Assembly (NCBI RefSeq): GCF_000002235.5
Contig: NW_022145611.1
Location: 7,776,242 to 7,840,241, forward strand
DNA length: 64,000 nt
Direction: 5' to 3'
From: Strongylocentrotus purpuratus
Taxonomy: Eukaryota; Echinodermata; Echinoidea; Camarodonta; Strongylocentrotidae
Positions 10,501-23,116 of this stretch are shown one piece after another. The notes below the pieces were generated by a model. That model was not told the DNA's origin, ran no database searches, and saw only the letters and a program-made list of their open reading frames with translations. How positions within the stretch are numbered: position 1 is the stretch's first letter; each line of letters starts with the position of its first letter. The position numbers and the translations under genes are program-made.

Positions 10501-13500
10501 TTTTTTATATAACGCTCAATACACCGATCCTACGATGTGCCTAAGCGCTTTACCGATATATAATCAAATTCTCTTAAATTTCATGAATGAAAAAATTATC
10601 AAAGATCAATCATCCTTTGAGAAAACGATTCATTAATGTTTCATTCATGAAAAATCATGACAGTTCCTATACATATATCTTTCGGATTTACGCTATATTA
10701 TTTGAACGATTTATGATAGTTATGATACGAAAATACGAACACTTTATTTTTGAAGCGTCGTTTAAGAAAAGAAGGGGGTGGGGGAATCAAAGATGACACA
10801 AAGTTTCAAGAATAATTCTATATTTGGGATAGCTTTTACATTGGCTCTTTTATCTGATATTTTTCTTGTTACTTCCCTTTTTTCGGGGGGGGGGGGGTGG
10901 GTAATACTTTTTCATCGTAGACGGGGCCCAGGGAACGCGTTATAATATACCATGCAATTGATGACCTCTATTTTAATGTCAAGTTTTAGATCCCTATTTA
11001 CCTCTGTCATAGGCACGGATGTCTCTTGAAGAAAAGGTTGTAAAACCACCGTGAAGTCATCTTTGTCGTCATACTGCCCACTGTTAATATCCTCCGTTAG
11101 TCTCACCTAAGTTAGAAGTGATATCTAGATTTATTCGTGATAAAGCATGACAGCAGATATCGAGTTTAACATAGACTTGTTTAACCATTTATTTGATTGA
11201 AATGCACATTAAGATGTGGAAACAATCAACAGAGAACGGTTAAGGGTTGCCTACCGCGACTATTTTTTCTCAATAATAACTTTATAGGGCGTTGTCCCAT
11301 TGTTGTATTGACTTATCAAAAAAGAAAAATACCAAAGTCGACCTTTTTAAGTAGACTAATTGACTTTTACTGCCAAAGCCCACCCGGCGCACCTATATCT
11401 GAATGCATCATTTTAAAGCCCACCTGATTGGGAAGGTAACTTTCAAAATGTACATGGTTGATGGTTGATACTTAATAAAAGGTTACTTTATGTTCAAATA
11501 ATGTTATCCTTCTCTTTAAAACGGCGTATTAATTGTAACGATACGATGTACCTGATATTGTCTGTTCATGGCTTCGAATTCTGCCAGCTCATCAGGAGTC
11601 AAGAACATCCCACACGAACAAAACGCCCTGTTATGGTTCCAAAAAGATTTCTCATATTAATTCTCGGTACGATAAAAATAGAAATAACAACAATAATAAT
11701 AATCGGTCAAATTATATAGTGCAGCTACTATATGAATATACTCTACTGCGCTTAATATAAGGTATCGTATTTTACCACGGCTGAAGCTGAGCCGCCATAA
11801 GGCGCTAAAGCATTTAAGAAGTTTTTCCCTAACGGGGACCCATTTACTTCACCTGGGTGGAGAGTGGCAAATGTAGATTAATTTCTTGCTAAAGAATGTT
11901 AGTGCCGCGGCGAGATTTGAACCCAGAACCATATGATCCACGGTCTGGTGAAGTATCCAATAGACCAAGACACCTCTGCAATATACTTATAGGCTTACAC
12001 ATTTCGTATTTGTACTTATTTGATGAAATAATCAACCCTATGAAAGGGGGATTCTTTCCTTTTAAATTTGTAACAAAACTAAAACAATCTCTTTGTGAAA
12101 TCAATAAACTCAAACTCAAACTCAAACAGAACAAAAATTGTTTTATAAAACATGATAACTAGAGTATTAATGTCATCTAAACTAAATGGTCCAAAGTATT
12201 CTCATGTTAACCTGATCTTTCCTAAGCAGCAAGGGTTTAATAAAATGTGTGTTTTACATTTACAACCTTTGTAATAACCAACTACATTTGAAGTAATGAA
12301 AACAAAGAGATTCTAATAATATTTGAGTCAATTGTATCGTACATCTTCTGCAATGTGGCATCATTGCGTTCTATATTTATCTCCTTTGAGCATTTGCTGT
12401 AAATAATTTTTCATTTTGTTGATGGTTTACTGAAACCAATTTAACACTCAGCAAAAAAGGAAGTGGCCACTATTTATTGTTCAAAATTCCCATATAAACC
12501 GTCAATTAAATAATAATATATATGAAATTAAAGGAAATTCAATTACCTGCCAACATCAAATAAGGTCAAGTTTTGAACGTTCATTAAACCTTGGGAATGT
12601 CTGATTACGAAAATTTCACCAAAAAAAAAGCAAGTAGCCATTAAAATATAAATGAATACAATGAAATAAAGAATGAGAAACAATGTGGATCATTGAGCTC
12701 TGGATGTCAATTGTAGTCTCAGGACTGCATGGCTTTGACAAGCACGGTCACGTTGCCTCTTTTCATGTTTCTTATGATTTTTTGTGTGCATTCATTGTTT
12801 TAATTTGACTCTACTAGATGGAAATGCTCATCGACATTTTTTTTGAATGGCCAGACGCCCCACTTTTGCAATTTTCTTTCAGAGTCTCATTTCTTGTTGA
12901 ATGGCTATGATCACTCATGCGTATGACTCCTATTGCATATTATCTTAAAGATGATCAATTTATGTAAATTCTGACATTATTATGAAGGGTAAATTTATAT
13001 AAAATACATGTTTGAAAATCTTCATTATAAATAGTGTCCACTTTGTTTTTGCTGAGTGCATATAAAAAACAACATTGAGGTTGTAACTCTTAACTCACTG
13101 ATGGAAAAAATCGCATATTGTGCCTCTCAAAATCTCCACTTGGTAAACTTGTAAGAGTCCGACCACATTGACGATTGTCCTGGGCATCTAAAATAGAATG
13201 CAGACAATGATTGCATTGTAAGGTAATGGCAAAGTTAAAATGAAGTGCGCTGGAGGATTCCCACCAAAACAAAAAACAAAAACTAAATCACTTTGACCCT
13301 CGGGTTTCTACTTCCAATATGGGGGGAGGGGGGTTACAGGTGCACAACTACACCGGATTTCCCCCTGCTCCTTCACGAAGAGTGTAATGGATTTCTTAAT
13401 GAGTCATCTGTACAATCATCCACATTTTATAAATACAAATTGTTTAAATACCTGATCATGTAGAGTCATAAGCGACTCGTGAATGAAGTTGACGTAGTTG

Positions 13501-16332
13501 TCAGACGCGTAGTACACAATGTTTTTGCACCAGGCACACAGGTCGTTTCCTCCGATGAACAGCGTCACCACTTTCCAGTCGTTCTCGTAGTCGATGTTGG
13601 GATCGGCTTTCATCTTTGCGATCAACCAGTCCGCCTGATGTGGCATGTCACTGAAGAAAATGAATAAATGTATTTGCAGTGGACTGGGGGCATTGTATTT
13701 ATATATTAATGTATCATTTTACATTTCCGTATTATGTGCATTTTACTTTTACAATGCTTCATTAAGCTAAATCAATTCAATTCTCGTTCATTTGCTTACA
13801 TTTTTTTGTCATAAATTTACCTCTCTTTTCTTTTTTCTCTCTTTCTCTCATCCCTCATCTTTCTCTTGTCTCTTTTTCCTTTTTTTCCCTTCTCTTTCTC
13901 TTTCAAATTTTATCTCTTTTTATCCTTTCCCTCTCCTTTCTTCCACTTTTCACTCTTTCTTTCTTCTTTCTTCTCAATTCACTGACAAATTGATTATCAC
14001 CATTTTATAATTTATAATCATTTTTTTTTCTTTTTTCTTTTCCTGTTCGTGATATTTTTCGTACTTTAAGTTATTATTGAATTTTTAAATCTACTGCTTT
14101 TAATGCATTTTTATATGATACAATGTGAGCCAATTATTTTTAGTCTTTGGACTTTTTATTTGGTATATTTTTAATAAAACCGAAATTGAGTTGAAAAAAA
14201 TTGAATAAGTCATATTAAAATCAATCTCATTTAACAATGGCAAGCCCCTATAAGAAATAGTCGATTGCAATTGTGTGATTGATTGGAGAACTTGCATTCT
14301 TTATTAAATATAGAAGGGGTCCACTTCGCGGATGTTTCAGAATTGGCATTTTACAATGTTTAGGTTTGCCACAGACTTTGTCGTAATGGCAAGACAGATA
14401 CATGCAGCCTTCATTCTTAATTCTTTTCTCATGAAAGGAAAGAAAAAACTAAAACAACGTAATAATGAGCTGAAAAGCAAATGTTTATTTTTTTATTTTG
14501 TTTAGGGGAGTTGTAAAGGGAAGCTAAATTAAAAAAAATCTCGCTGCAGCAATTGAACCTGAACATACATGTCAATTAAAATATAAAATAAGGACCCTCA
14601 TACGCCGAAATCGATGCAAAAAATGATGTTGGCCGAAAAAAAGGCAAATAACTTTGAAAAAATGGTTGTATCATACTTAGCCTTGTCGCCGGGGTAGCCG
14701 ACGTTCATGCCCGCTTCATCGGAGTCCCATCGACCTGTCCCCCATCCGTATCCCTTCAGAGCAGGGTTAAACTTCCGCAAAACATCTGTATACAAATGAA
14801 GAGTGTTAACAATTCCGTAATGAAAAAAACTTAACGCCTATCTGCACTTGTTTGGCGAGGATTGATTAGACCTCCCTGCATGGTCACTGACAGGTTGTTA
14901 TCTAATCAAATCAGCTCTCGATTAAAATAAGAAAGAGGAGACAATGGGGGACCAATGTGTACCACTTAGCGATATAGAGGGCACACATAGTGCAGTCCCG
15001 CTTAAAGAGATTTTAAAGATATGAATTATGGACATCATTCTTGTACTAGAAGTATGATCCGTTTGATGCTCGAAATACCTTTCATTGATATTGAATATTT
15101 ATATTTTGTGTATTGATGGAAAAAGGGGATAGTGTCGTTTTCATCTCAGCATTTTTTCATTAGCAAATGACTAGATTGAATTTGAAGTAAATTCATGTTT
15201 ATCATGCCTTGCAAGTCATATAATATCAACTCGCTTCCGTAAGAGACGTCAAGTCGAATATTATAGAAACAAACAGCTCTTAAAATAACAAGAATAAAAG
15301 GATTCGTTACAAAAAAGGACAGTGTAGTGCTTGATGTTGAATATTTACAGCATCATTTTTTTGTATGAAAGCATTAACATATCCTGACTGTAATAATATT
15401 GTAAACTAAAAGTTTTCTTGACACTTACTGGCTAAAGTTGGATTTGTTTCAAAACCTTCATCTCCTCCGTGACTGGAATGAAAGAAAAGGAAGAAAGTTT
15501 TGTTCTCAATATATAGGATAAACCGCAAATATCGTTTTACAAACTATTGTAGAATTAAAGCATACACCATGTAGTACAATGTGTATCAGAGTGAAATTAG
15601 CATCTCGTGCCTATCATATAATATTTGTATTACTATGTTAGGAAGAACCTTCAACAAGACAATATGTTATTCATGTAATTACGACAGGAGGTCTCCAAGT
15701 GACTATAATTTCATACTCAATTATAAGATGTGTTTACAAAAGATAAAGAAACAACTTTATAACATATTTTCACGTATTAGTTAAATGTCAGTCACACTTG
15801 TTGGGGTTAATATATTTGCTTAAATGCTTTCAAGGCATAAATTTTACCTAGCTCGAACACAGCACGGAGAAATATCAATTTCAAGACCCGATTTGACAAA
15901 AGTCTCTTAACCGATAGGGGATAGAAAAAAAACCTGATTAATGTTAACTTGGCGGGAAAATTTTTTGATGTTTTTTTTAATTTTTCTGATATCAAAGAAG
16001 CAAACATGGTCACTTTTATTCAAAGTTTGTTAGAGTTTCGATATATATCTTACCTGAATGTTAGACCCCTGTATTCTAGAGCTAATTCCGGCAAGAAACA
16101 TGCTCCAGCCCCGTTAGCAGCCTAATTCATAAGATAAAGTGTCACATTGTTAAATGTAAATGCCCGCTGCTATTTTAGATATATCCAAGCTGAAATCTTA
16201 CATTTTCGACAATATCTGTACTTGGCACTATGACACTCATCCGAACTTTCTCGTCCAAACTTTCTCATTTTTCTATTTTTCTTGAGCGCCTCGGAATAGC
16301 ATTATCTAGATAGACGGCGCTATACAAATGCC

Positions 16333-16399
<67 letters not shown>

Positions 16400-19300
16400 T
16401 TACAACTCATGAAAATCTGTCTTTCAATATTTGTGAAACCTTTGTGAATTTCGGTGGTAATGAGTCAGTTAGGCTTTTATGTTTATTTTCAATTGACAAT
16501 GATCACGTACTATGATTATTCACACGTTGATTATGAGAGAAAAACAAAAAATGAAAATAAACAAAAAAAATGAACAACCTAACATGCATTTTCTTCTTGA
16601 TTTGACTATGTTCACTTCAGTTATCAATTCAAACATAGTTTGAAGACACAACTATGTTGAAACCATATACATTGCTCGAACCAAGCAGGTATATGCTCCT
16701 CCCTCCCACCTCCTTGATAGAACTCACACTGTCACTGCCCAGTATAACTATAATTTTGTATTTTTATAACTCGAACGGTAACTCAGCGATTTCATGTCAA
16801 AGCGCTTTGACCCCACTGGAGATGACTTGGCAATTTTAAAGCTGGGAGCTATCTCATCATCTCATCACCGTTTATCATTGTAATTTTTTTTTTCATTAAA
16901 AATTAAAACAAAAATAAAAAAATTATAGTTATAGACACTCACCGATAAGGAGTCCCCCATTGCACCGATTACATTGATGTCTGCCGGACGCAGCCGATGT
17001 ACTGAAGGGCAAAATATATTATGATAATGCAACTTTTTAAATGATAATGCTCCATCCAAAAATTGCAGATAATATTGTAATATATTCAATTATTGGACTG
17101 CTTTTTTAATTCTACCATGACAAGTATAAGCTGTTTTCTTTGCTCATTGAAATTAAAAACGTTTCCAACCAAATCGACTTATATGCATTTACAACTAGAC
17201 GCAATAGTTTATTACAGGCCTAGGTTTATTGATATTAAGCGATTTAAAACCTTTTAACTATTTTCAACTCCTCAAGAAATCAGATGAGTTCTATGTATTT
17301 TTTCCCTCTATTTTTTCCTTTTTTTTTTTCCTCGTAATTTTTTTTCCCCTTCTTTTTATCTATCTTTTTTTGCATGACGCAACATCGAGCTAAATTGCAA
17401 AGGACAGTAAACAGTAAGACAAATGTTTAAAAATCTATTTAGAAAGAGATAATGGTAATTTAATGTCCACATGTTTTTTTTATACTAACGGACGTGGAAA
17501 AGGACATCATGTTGATGCGTTATAGCACTCTTAACGAACATTTTACTTGAAAATTTCCAGTATGTGTTTGCAAGCATTTTAACGTCTAGGCCTATTCACA
17601 TTTCAATCACTTAAATTTCCACATGGAAACGTGGTTAAAAAAGTATTAATGCTCACCAGATGTAGGAATCTCATCTGAAGGCATGGTGACTGTGCACGGG
17701 AATTCAAGATTTTTACCTAACGCCTTCAAAGAGAATGAAAACAACACAATATTTCTCATATAGATACATATAAGAAATGTTACTTACGTATATATGTGTG
17801 CAAAATATATTTCCTCATACAAAAGCAACTCTGTTGCAAGAAAAGTTGTTGACGAGAGATGCAGAAATAAAGTATTGATAGCAATCAATTTCTCTCCATA
17901 GATTAACTTGACTTGAATTGACTCTTATATTATAAATATACGTTGCTCAAATACCTTTAATCCTATTACATTTCCGTTGAATGTTTCGGTACCATATTAA
18001 AGTTAAAATTTAATATCAGTAAGACAGAAAGATAGGAGCCGATATTTAATTAAAAATATTGTTGAAGTAGAAAATTAAGAAAATACAATTAAAATCAAGG
18101 GAAAAGCAAATAATAATTCAGATGGCATAAGTGTAAATCATTATTTTAAAAATAAGTGGGGGAATATGCAATATTTAGAGCAAAAATATAACGTGATAGA
18201 GGAAAAATACAAAGATGTTTTTATTTTTAACACTTTGCAATAATCATGCCAAAAGGGTCGTGTATCAATCCATTAGTGTCATTAGGCTTTAGCAGCAGTT
18301 TGGACTTCGCTCGAGATTTTTATCGCTGCACAATTAAAATTATGACATCAATTAAATGATGTTATCTTTGTTATCTCAATTAGAATATCGTGGCGCCGCT
18401 TAACCTATATAATTATATATTGTATGATTAGCTGTATTTCTGCTTCAAATGCGGTTTTAAAAAAAAAACAATTTATTTTCCCCGATATTTCCCCCCGTAA
18501 ATCAGTTTCTCGGGGAAATCCGGCAGACCCTCCCAAGACCCGAAAAGGAGGATTGCTTTTTTAGCCCGATTTTTAAAATTATTTTCTCTGTTTTTGCGAT
18601 AGATTTTCTCAAGCAAACGCTTATCCCTTGTATAGCCCCTTAAAATCAACAAACATAGATGATTTGAACAATATTTGCCCATACCGCAACAAGCTATAAT
18701 GACTGAATTTTATTTGTATCATTCTATTCAGAAAACCCAGATTGAATAATGAACCAAAGAAAGTGCTTGTACACTTTCTGATATGATGAGGAGTACCACC
18801 TTCAAATTAAGGTAAGCAATGAGTTTGAAAGTGAGTGAGCAGACTTGTTTGCGCTATTAACCTCGATGTTGTTGTTGTTGTTGCTGTTGTTGTTGTGGGC
18901 AAATTTAAATTATTTATTAACAAAATAAAAAAGCAGTAGGTCTTACAGAGTGTTCGGCTCTCTGTTCTACTTTTGGAGACCAAGAGCTCTATTTGATGTC
19001 GTACCTTCCCCTACATAAATGCTTTGATCGATGAAAGTCTGTAAAACTCAATTAGGCGCGCGCACACACACATTCACGCGCACACACTCTCACATATTCC
19101 CACACACATTCAGAAGGGCCAGAAGGGCGTTAACTCTATGTTGAAGAATACGAGTTAACACCCTTCTGGCTCTATAAACAGACTACTTACAGGTGCACCA
19201 ATCGGCCTGTTCGCGTAACATTCAAAGCCGGGAAGCTTCGGGAGCGTCTCGTTCCAGTCTACCATGATCTCTTTCAAGCCCTCGACCAGATTGGAGTATG

Positions 19301-19991
19301 CTTCTTCAAATCGCTCATCTAGTACAAAAACAAAATAAATGGAGAAAAAAATTAAAAGGGAGAAAGGAATGGATAAACTAACATTCATTTGTGGGTTGTT
19401 TTTTGCGTGACCTTTTTTTTACAGAATAAACTCTAAAATAAGTCAATTGAGTATACATTAAACAAAATATATCAACGATAGATAGATACGTGGAAGGAAA
19501 AAAAGAATTATAGAAAGTTAGAGAAACTGAGAGAACAGAAAAAGATCAATCGGACATCAAAGCAAAAGAGTGAGAGGACTTAGAAATAAAGAAATTAATA
19601 GGAACGAAATTTAAAAGGGTTATTTGGAAAAGAAATATCTTTTTCTTTTCCCTAAAATTTGTTAATAAAAGAATCATCAAGTTGGTCAAATATTGAAGGC
19701 TATTTCATTGAACAAAAGCGTTCTCGATTCAAGTCCTGCTCCATTCTATAGGCGAAAGCCATTACCGTCTTGACCATACAAACTAACTCCGTTGACTCGA
19801 CAGAATGATATGAGATATATTTCTTTCAGCTGTTCCTAAAAAGATAAACACTATTTCAAAATCATTATGTAGTGCAAACATAGATACAAAAATTGCAAAA
19901 AGAAATGACCATTACCTCCGAGTGCTTGCCAGTAGCTGAGATGGAAAAGTAAAGCCAACAAGAAAATCGAACTCGTCAACGCTCTCGCCAT
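7421..19991 (-). CDS. PLB1-like phospholipase copy A, GDSL lipase, 14 exons, 446 aa
   Basis: Exons 5' to 3': 19916..19991, 19191..19318, 17657..17723, 16943..17001, 16054..16121, 15429..15472, 14677..14785, 13452..13650, 13099..13187, 11552..11627, 11002..11106, 10140..10235, 8851..8919, 7421..7576. All junctions are GT-AG, phases agree, and the total is 1341 nt including the stop. Residues 1-19 form a signal peptide. The GDSL/SGNH blocks are GDS at 106-108 (nucleophile Ser108), GGND at 217-220, and Asp352/His355 in PDCFHFS. This order and the flanking text (RLRPADI before GDS, GGNDLC, IEPVGKK near the C-terminus) are those of membrane-associated phospholipase B1, which hydrolyses acyl chains of phospholipids at the cell surface. 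Vertebrate PLB1 has four such repeats; this gene has one. The C-terminus ([18 protein letters not shown]) is hydrophobic, fitting a membrane or GPI anchor. It lies in tandem with copies B and C on the same strand. Confidence 0.93.
9330..9363. repeat. (GGT)n microsatellite in copy A intron 12
   Basis: A short run of GGT/AGT triplets between exons 12 and 13. Confidence 0.85.
10140..10235 (-). CDS. copy A exon 12: catalytic Asp-His block
   Basis: Encodes [17 protein letters not shown] followed by [15 protein letters not shown]. The DxxH pair (Asp352, His355) completes the Ser-Asp-His triad. The GHA-x-x-G-xELWxNM text is the usual continuation in PLB1. Confidence 0.92.
11685..11970 (-). mobile_element. 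tRNA-derived SINE in copy A intron 9
   Basis: Read on the minus strand, it starts with a tRNA-like head (TTGGTCTATTGGATA as A box, GGTTCAAATC as B box). CCACTCTCCACCCAGGTGAA follows, and the element ends in an ATT-repeat tail. It is one of several copies in the window. Confidence 0.75.
12444..13060. mobile_element. Tc1/mariner-like element with long inverted ends
   Basis: The ends CACTCAGCAAAAAAGGAAGT and, on the other strand, CACTCAGCAAAAACAAAGTG continue to match for about 40 bases. TA flanks both sides. No intact transposase is seen. It sits in copy A intron 9 beside exon 9. Confidence 0.65.
13452..13650 (-). CDS. copy A exon 8: GGND oxyanion block
   Basis: The longest internal exon, 199 nt. 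It reads [16 protein letters not shown], then [17 protein letters not shown]. Gly-Gly-Asn-Asp supplies the block III oxyanion Asn. The paired cysteines after GGND (LCxWC) are also typical of PLB1. The exon ends in LHDQ before GTATTT. Confidence 0.93.
13820..13990. repeat. pyrimidine-rich tract in copy A intron 7
   Basis: CT/TTC-rich degenerate sequence. It has strong strand asymmetry and no coding content. Confidence 0.8.
14835..15001. mobile_element. TTAA-flanked MITE, copy 2
   Basis: Same family as 1855-2063, sharing GGTCACTGACAGG and AATCAGCTCTC. Flanked by TTAA on both sides. It sits in copy A intron 6, upstream of exon 7. Confidence 0.75.
16225..16396 (+). mobile_element. LINE/SINE 3' tail with (ATT)n
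   Basis: Contains GACGGCGCTATACAAATGCC followed by about 20 ATT units, typical of L2/CR1-type 3' ends. It lies in copy A intron 4. Confidence 0.6.
16943..17001 (-). CDS. copy A exon 4: GDS nucleophile block
   Basis: Encodes [20 protein letters not shown]. The Ser of GDS is the expected nucleophile of GDSL esterases, and RP-D-I-x-V-GA-GDS is the PLB1 form of block I. Acceptor CTTCAG and donor GTGAGT are both clear. Confidence 0.92.
19916..19991 (-). CDS. copy A exon 1: start codon and signal peptide
   Basis: ATG at 19989-19991 begins [20 protein letters not shown], a short basic n-region followed by a hydrophobic core. The donor GTAATG follows. The exon carries 25 codons plus one base, the same phase as in copies B and C. 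I chose this start because no in-frame exon joins upstream and all three paralogues start at the same place. Confidence 0.88.
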
Positions 19992-20978
19992 TCTCAAAAA
20001 TGTGTTTGTAATATCTAAACAAAATTTATGTCACGCAGCAGATAAGTCCTTCGCTGTCAAAGCTTTAATCTGTAAATGACACAAGCAACTAAATATTCGT
20101 ATTGTTTTTGTTTCTCCGGGCTTCTTTAAACGCCTCAAAAGAATCCTTAAATGAGTCTCACTAACTATGCAAATATCATAAACGGCACTTGATATCTTAA
20201 TGGCCATTAAGAGATACGCGCTACCTTTACCGATCGATTTAATTGGTACATAAATTATAACGTGACCTGGGTTAGTGACGTCTTCATCACAATCTACATA
20301 ACATGCACAATTTTCTTTGTAATGACAGTCTGTCAATCTAGGTCAATCACCCTGCCCCCCAGAATGCCTTTTTTTCAAATCAAACATGCATTTTAAAGAT
20401 AAATTTCTGGCCATGCAACTGTATTAACTATTATGAAAGAATCTGTCTGTAAACGATTGGAAAGGTCAATTTTGCAGCGCATACGATTGGTGCCTCATCG
20501 TAAAGATAAGAAATTGACTCTGTACACTGAAATATGTAAATGGGACTACTCAAGCATGTGGCATAAAAGTTTGGTCCAAATATTTCAACTATACTAGTAT
20601 CGCTATAATATGTCGAACTTGAGGGTATTTGAATAACCATCCTTTTCTGGCGACGATTGAGTATAAAACTTCTCTATAGGGGAATGAAAAAGCTCCCAGA
20701 TTATTTTCACTTTTCCAAGAACTCAACCTTCTCTTTAACTAGACGCGCGGCCAAAATTAAAAACTATATGACATGATTAATCATTCTTTCATGTTTCACT
20801 ATACGTTAGACAGGGCCTAAATATAACTGAGTAGGCTAGAACACTCGTTTATTTTATATGAAGGGCAAAATTGATGTTTGTTTTGGACTTAGCCTAATTC
20901 AGCGTACTAATTACCAAACTATGAGCGCAAAACGCAAGCTATGTTTTCAAGATAAGACCTGCATATTTCGGTAGCGTA

Positions 20979-21238
20979 GAAAACAAAATATAATAATAAT
21001 AATAATAATACATAACATTTATTAGGCGCTTAATACTGATGTTTCTAAGCGCACAGTGTTCTGATTAAGAGAAGACTATAACCCGTAAAATTAAATTAGA
21101 AGAAAAAGCAAAAATACAAAAGTAACATAGATAAGGTAAGAAAAACAGTGGCAATCAACTAAATAAAGACAAATATGGTGCGCACCTCCATTGACCGACG
21201 CACAACTGCAATTTACAATTTGAAAAGATAATATAAAT
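20979..21238 (-). mobile_element. retroposon fragment present only in the right duplicate
   Basis: An extra 260 bases relative to about 5311 in the left duplicate. Read on the minus strand, it ends in AGCGCCTAATAAATGTTATG and a TAT/ATT repeat, the same style as other LINE/SINE tails here. Confidence 0.65.
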
Positions 21239-22957
21239 TATGTGCAGTTACAAAGTACATGTTTAAAATGTTAATGTAATAGTAAGTAAAATTGGATCGT
21301 AACATATTAATGCTCCATTCCCCCCCCCCCCCAAAAAAAAAAAAAAAAAAAAAATCCTATCTATATCCCTCTATCCCTCTCTCTCTCTCTCTCTCTCTCC
21401 CTGTTCTGTCTGTCTGTCTCTTGTTTTCGTTTACTTGTTCATGGGTCCCTCCCTCTGTCTCTCTTTCTCTGTCTGTCTCTCTGTCTGTCTCTCTTTCTTT
21501 TATCTCTTCCCTGATTTCTAACAGTACTTCTTTCTGTGTCTCGTTCATGGTTTTTCCTTTCTATAACGTGTCCGGTCTTTCTTTTCTTTTTTTTTTTGTC
21601 TACATTGGTAAACAAAAAAAAAGGGGGGAAACAAAGAATCACTGACCTCAATGAGGATCATTGTGGGACGCGATGGGTATGTTGGGATGGATGATTGTAA
21701 CGTGGCTCAGGAATATTATCCATTATGTTCCATGGTCTGATCTCCTATATCTTTATCTATTGTAATAAGTGCTTACATCGAAAAATTTGGCGATTTCCCG
21801 AGCGAAAAGAAAATCTATTGCGATAGTTTTTATTATATTATGTTACAACGTTCAAGTGGTATCGTATATGGATATAGCTTACATTATCGTTATGTCTAAT
21901 CTCGCCAATGTCTCTTGACTTTAATTCGTGAAGGGACAGGAACGTGGCGACCCCCACCCCCTACTAGCGGACGTCTAACACTTGAGGCTCCACGTCACTG
22001 GTACATAGTCCACAGAGTACTAGTATTGCAAATAAAGGAACATATAAAATGAACATTTTTTCTTCTTCAGTTTAATTCTGCATGAATAGAAAACACTCAA
22101 ATATAAACATTTATATTTATGTACATTTTTATGTAAGATTTTGTGATTAAGCATACTCTTCATCCTAATACTGTTGCTATCAAGACAGTAGCATCACGAT
22201 CAGTTTATGAATTAGACTGATAAGCGTAGCTAGTTATTCAATCATTATTGTATATTATCCGTATACTTTTTTTCAGTGTATTCCGGATGCTTCATATTAA
22301 ACGTAATGCCTCAATTTCCAGTGATGAAAATAACAATCATTCAATATCGCAAGAAGTATCAGGCTACGTTTGGCTTGTTAAGTGAAGAGTTTTGCCACCA
22401 TTCTAGGATGTTATTATGCAACGCATTATCAATAATAATATTACCAAACCATGGTGTTTCTTTGTTTTCTTTTTAACTCTTTAACGGAAAAGTCCATATT
22501 CCTAAAAACTAGGACTCCTTTCACAACTTTAAACGTGTTAACTGTAGCTTCTAAGAATGTTTTGTAGAATTGAATTCTATCTCATTACCCAGAATGATGG
22601 ATGCATTCAGATGATTTTGCCTTTCGTGCTTACTCAATAACCAACTATTATGCGTTCTATATTTAACTCAGTCCAGAAGTTATCTGGTTTATGAACAAAT
22701 TAGTAATGCGGAAAGTGTAGTATTCTGACACCGTTCAATTTCCATAAAACTTAGATAATCCTCTAGTCAAAATGAATATAGTTGTTCTAACCTTATCCAA
22801 GTCTAGTAATTGAATAACATCAACATTTTTCCTATGTCAGATATGCTCAATGTCAAATCAAATGTGATTATTTAAGTAGCTCACATCAGCTACTGTAAGT
22901 TGTTATTTATACAATGTTTGTGAAACATGGTTTATAACAGTCGTGCAATTATTGATA

Positions 22958-23116
22958 TCAGTGACGAGCAGCTAAAATTAGGGTTGCTAAGGCAACCGTT
23001 ATCATGGATACCACTCCAGCATCCATCGTACGGGTTGATGCACTTGTCGTTGCAGGTTGTGTTGGTTCCCAAAACTCAGGTCTGCTATTCACATTGGTGT
23101 AGATATACTGGAATTC
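22958..23116 (-). CDS. copy B exon 14: C-terminus and stop
   Basis: Begins EFQYIYTNVNSRPEFWEPTQ, then a Thr/Ser/Ala-rich linker, then a hydrophobic run and RH before TGA at 22958-22960. The anchor segment shares little with copy A, although the first 20 residues align well. Confidence 0.88.
   Translation of the reverse strand, partial: EFQYIYTNVNSRPEFWEPTQPATTSASTRTMDAGVVSMITVALATLILAARH

Larger units (their letters stand above)
18486..22450. repeat. partner of the segmental duplicate
   Basis: Contains copy A exons 1-2 and the A-B intergenic spacer. Similarity to the left-edge block fades near 22450, about 500 bases from the copy B stop codon. The left-edge block likewise ends about 460 bases from the copy A stop. 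Confidence 0.88.
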
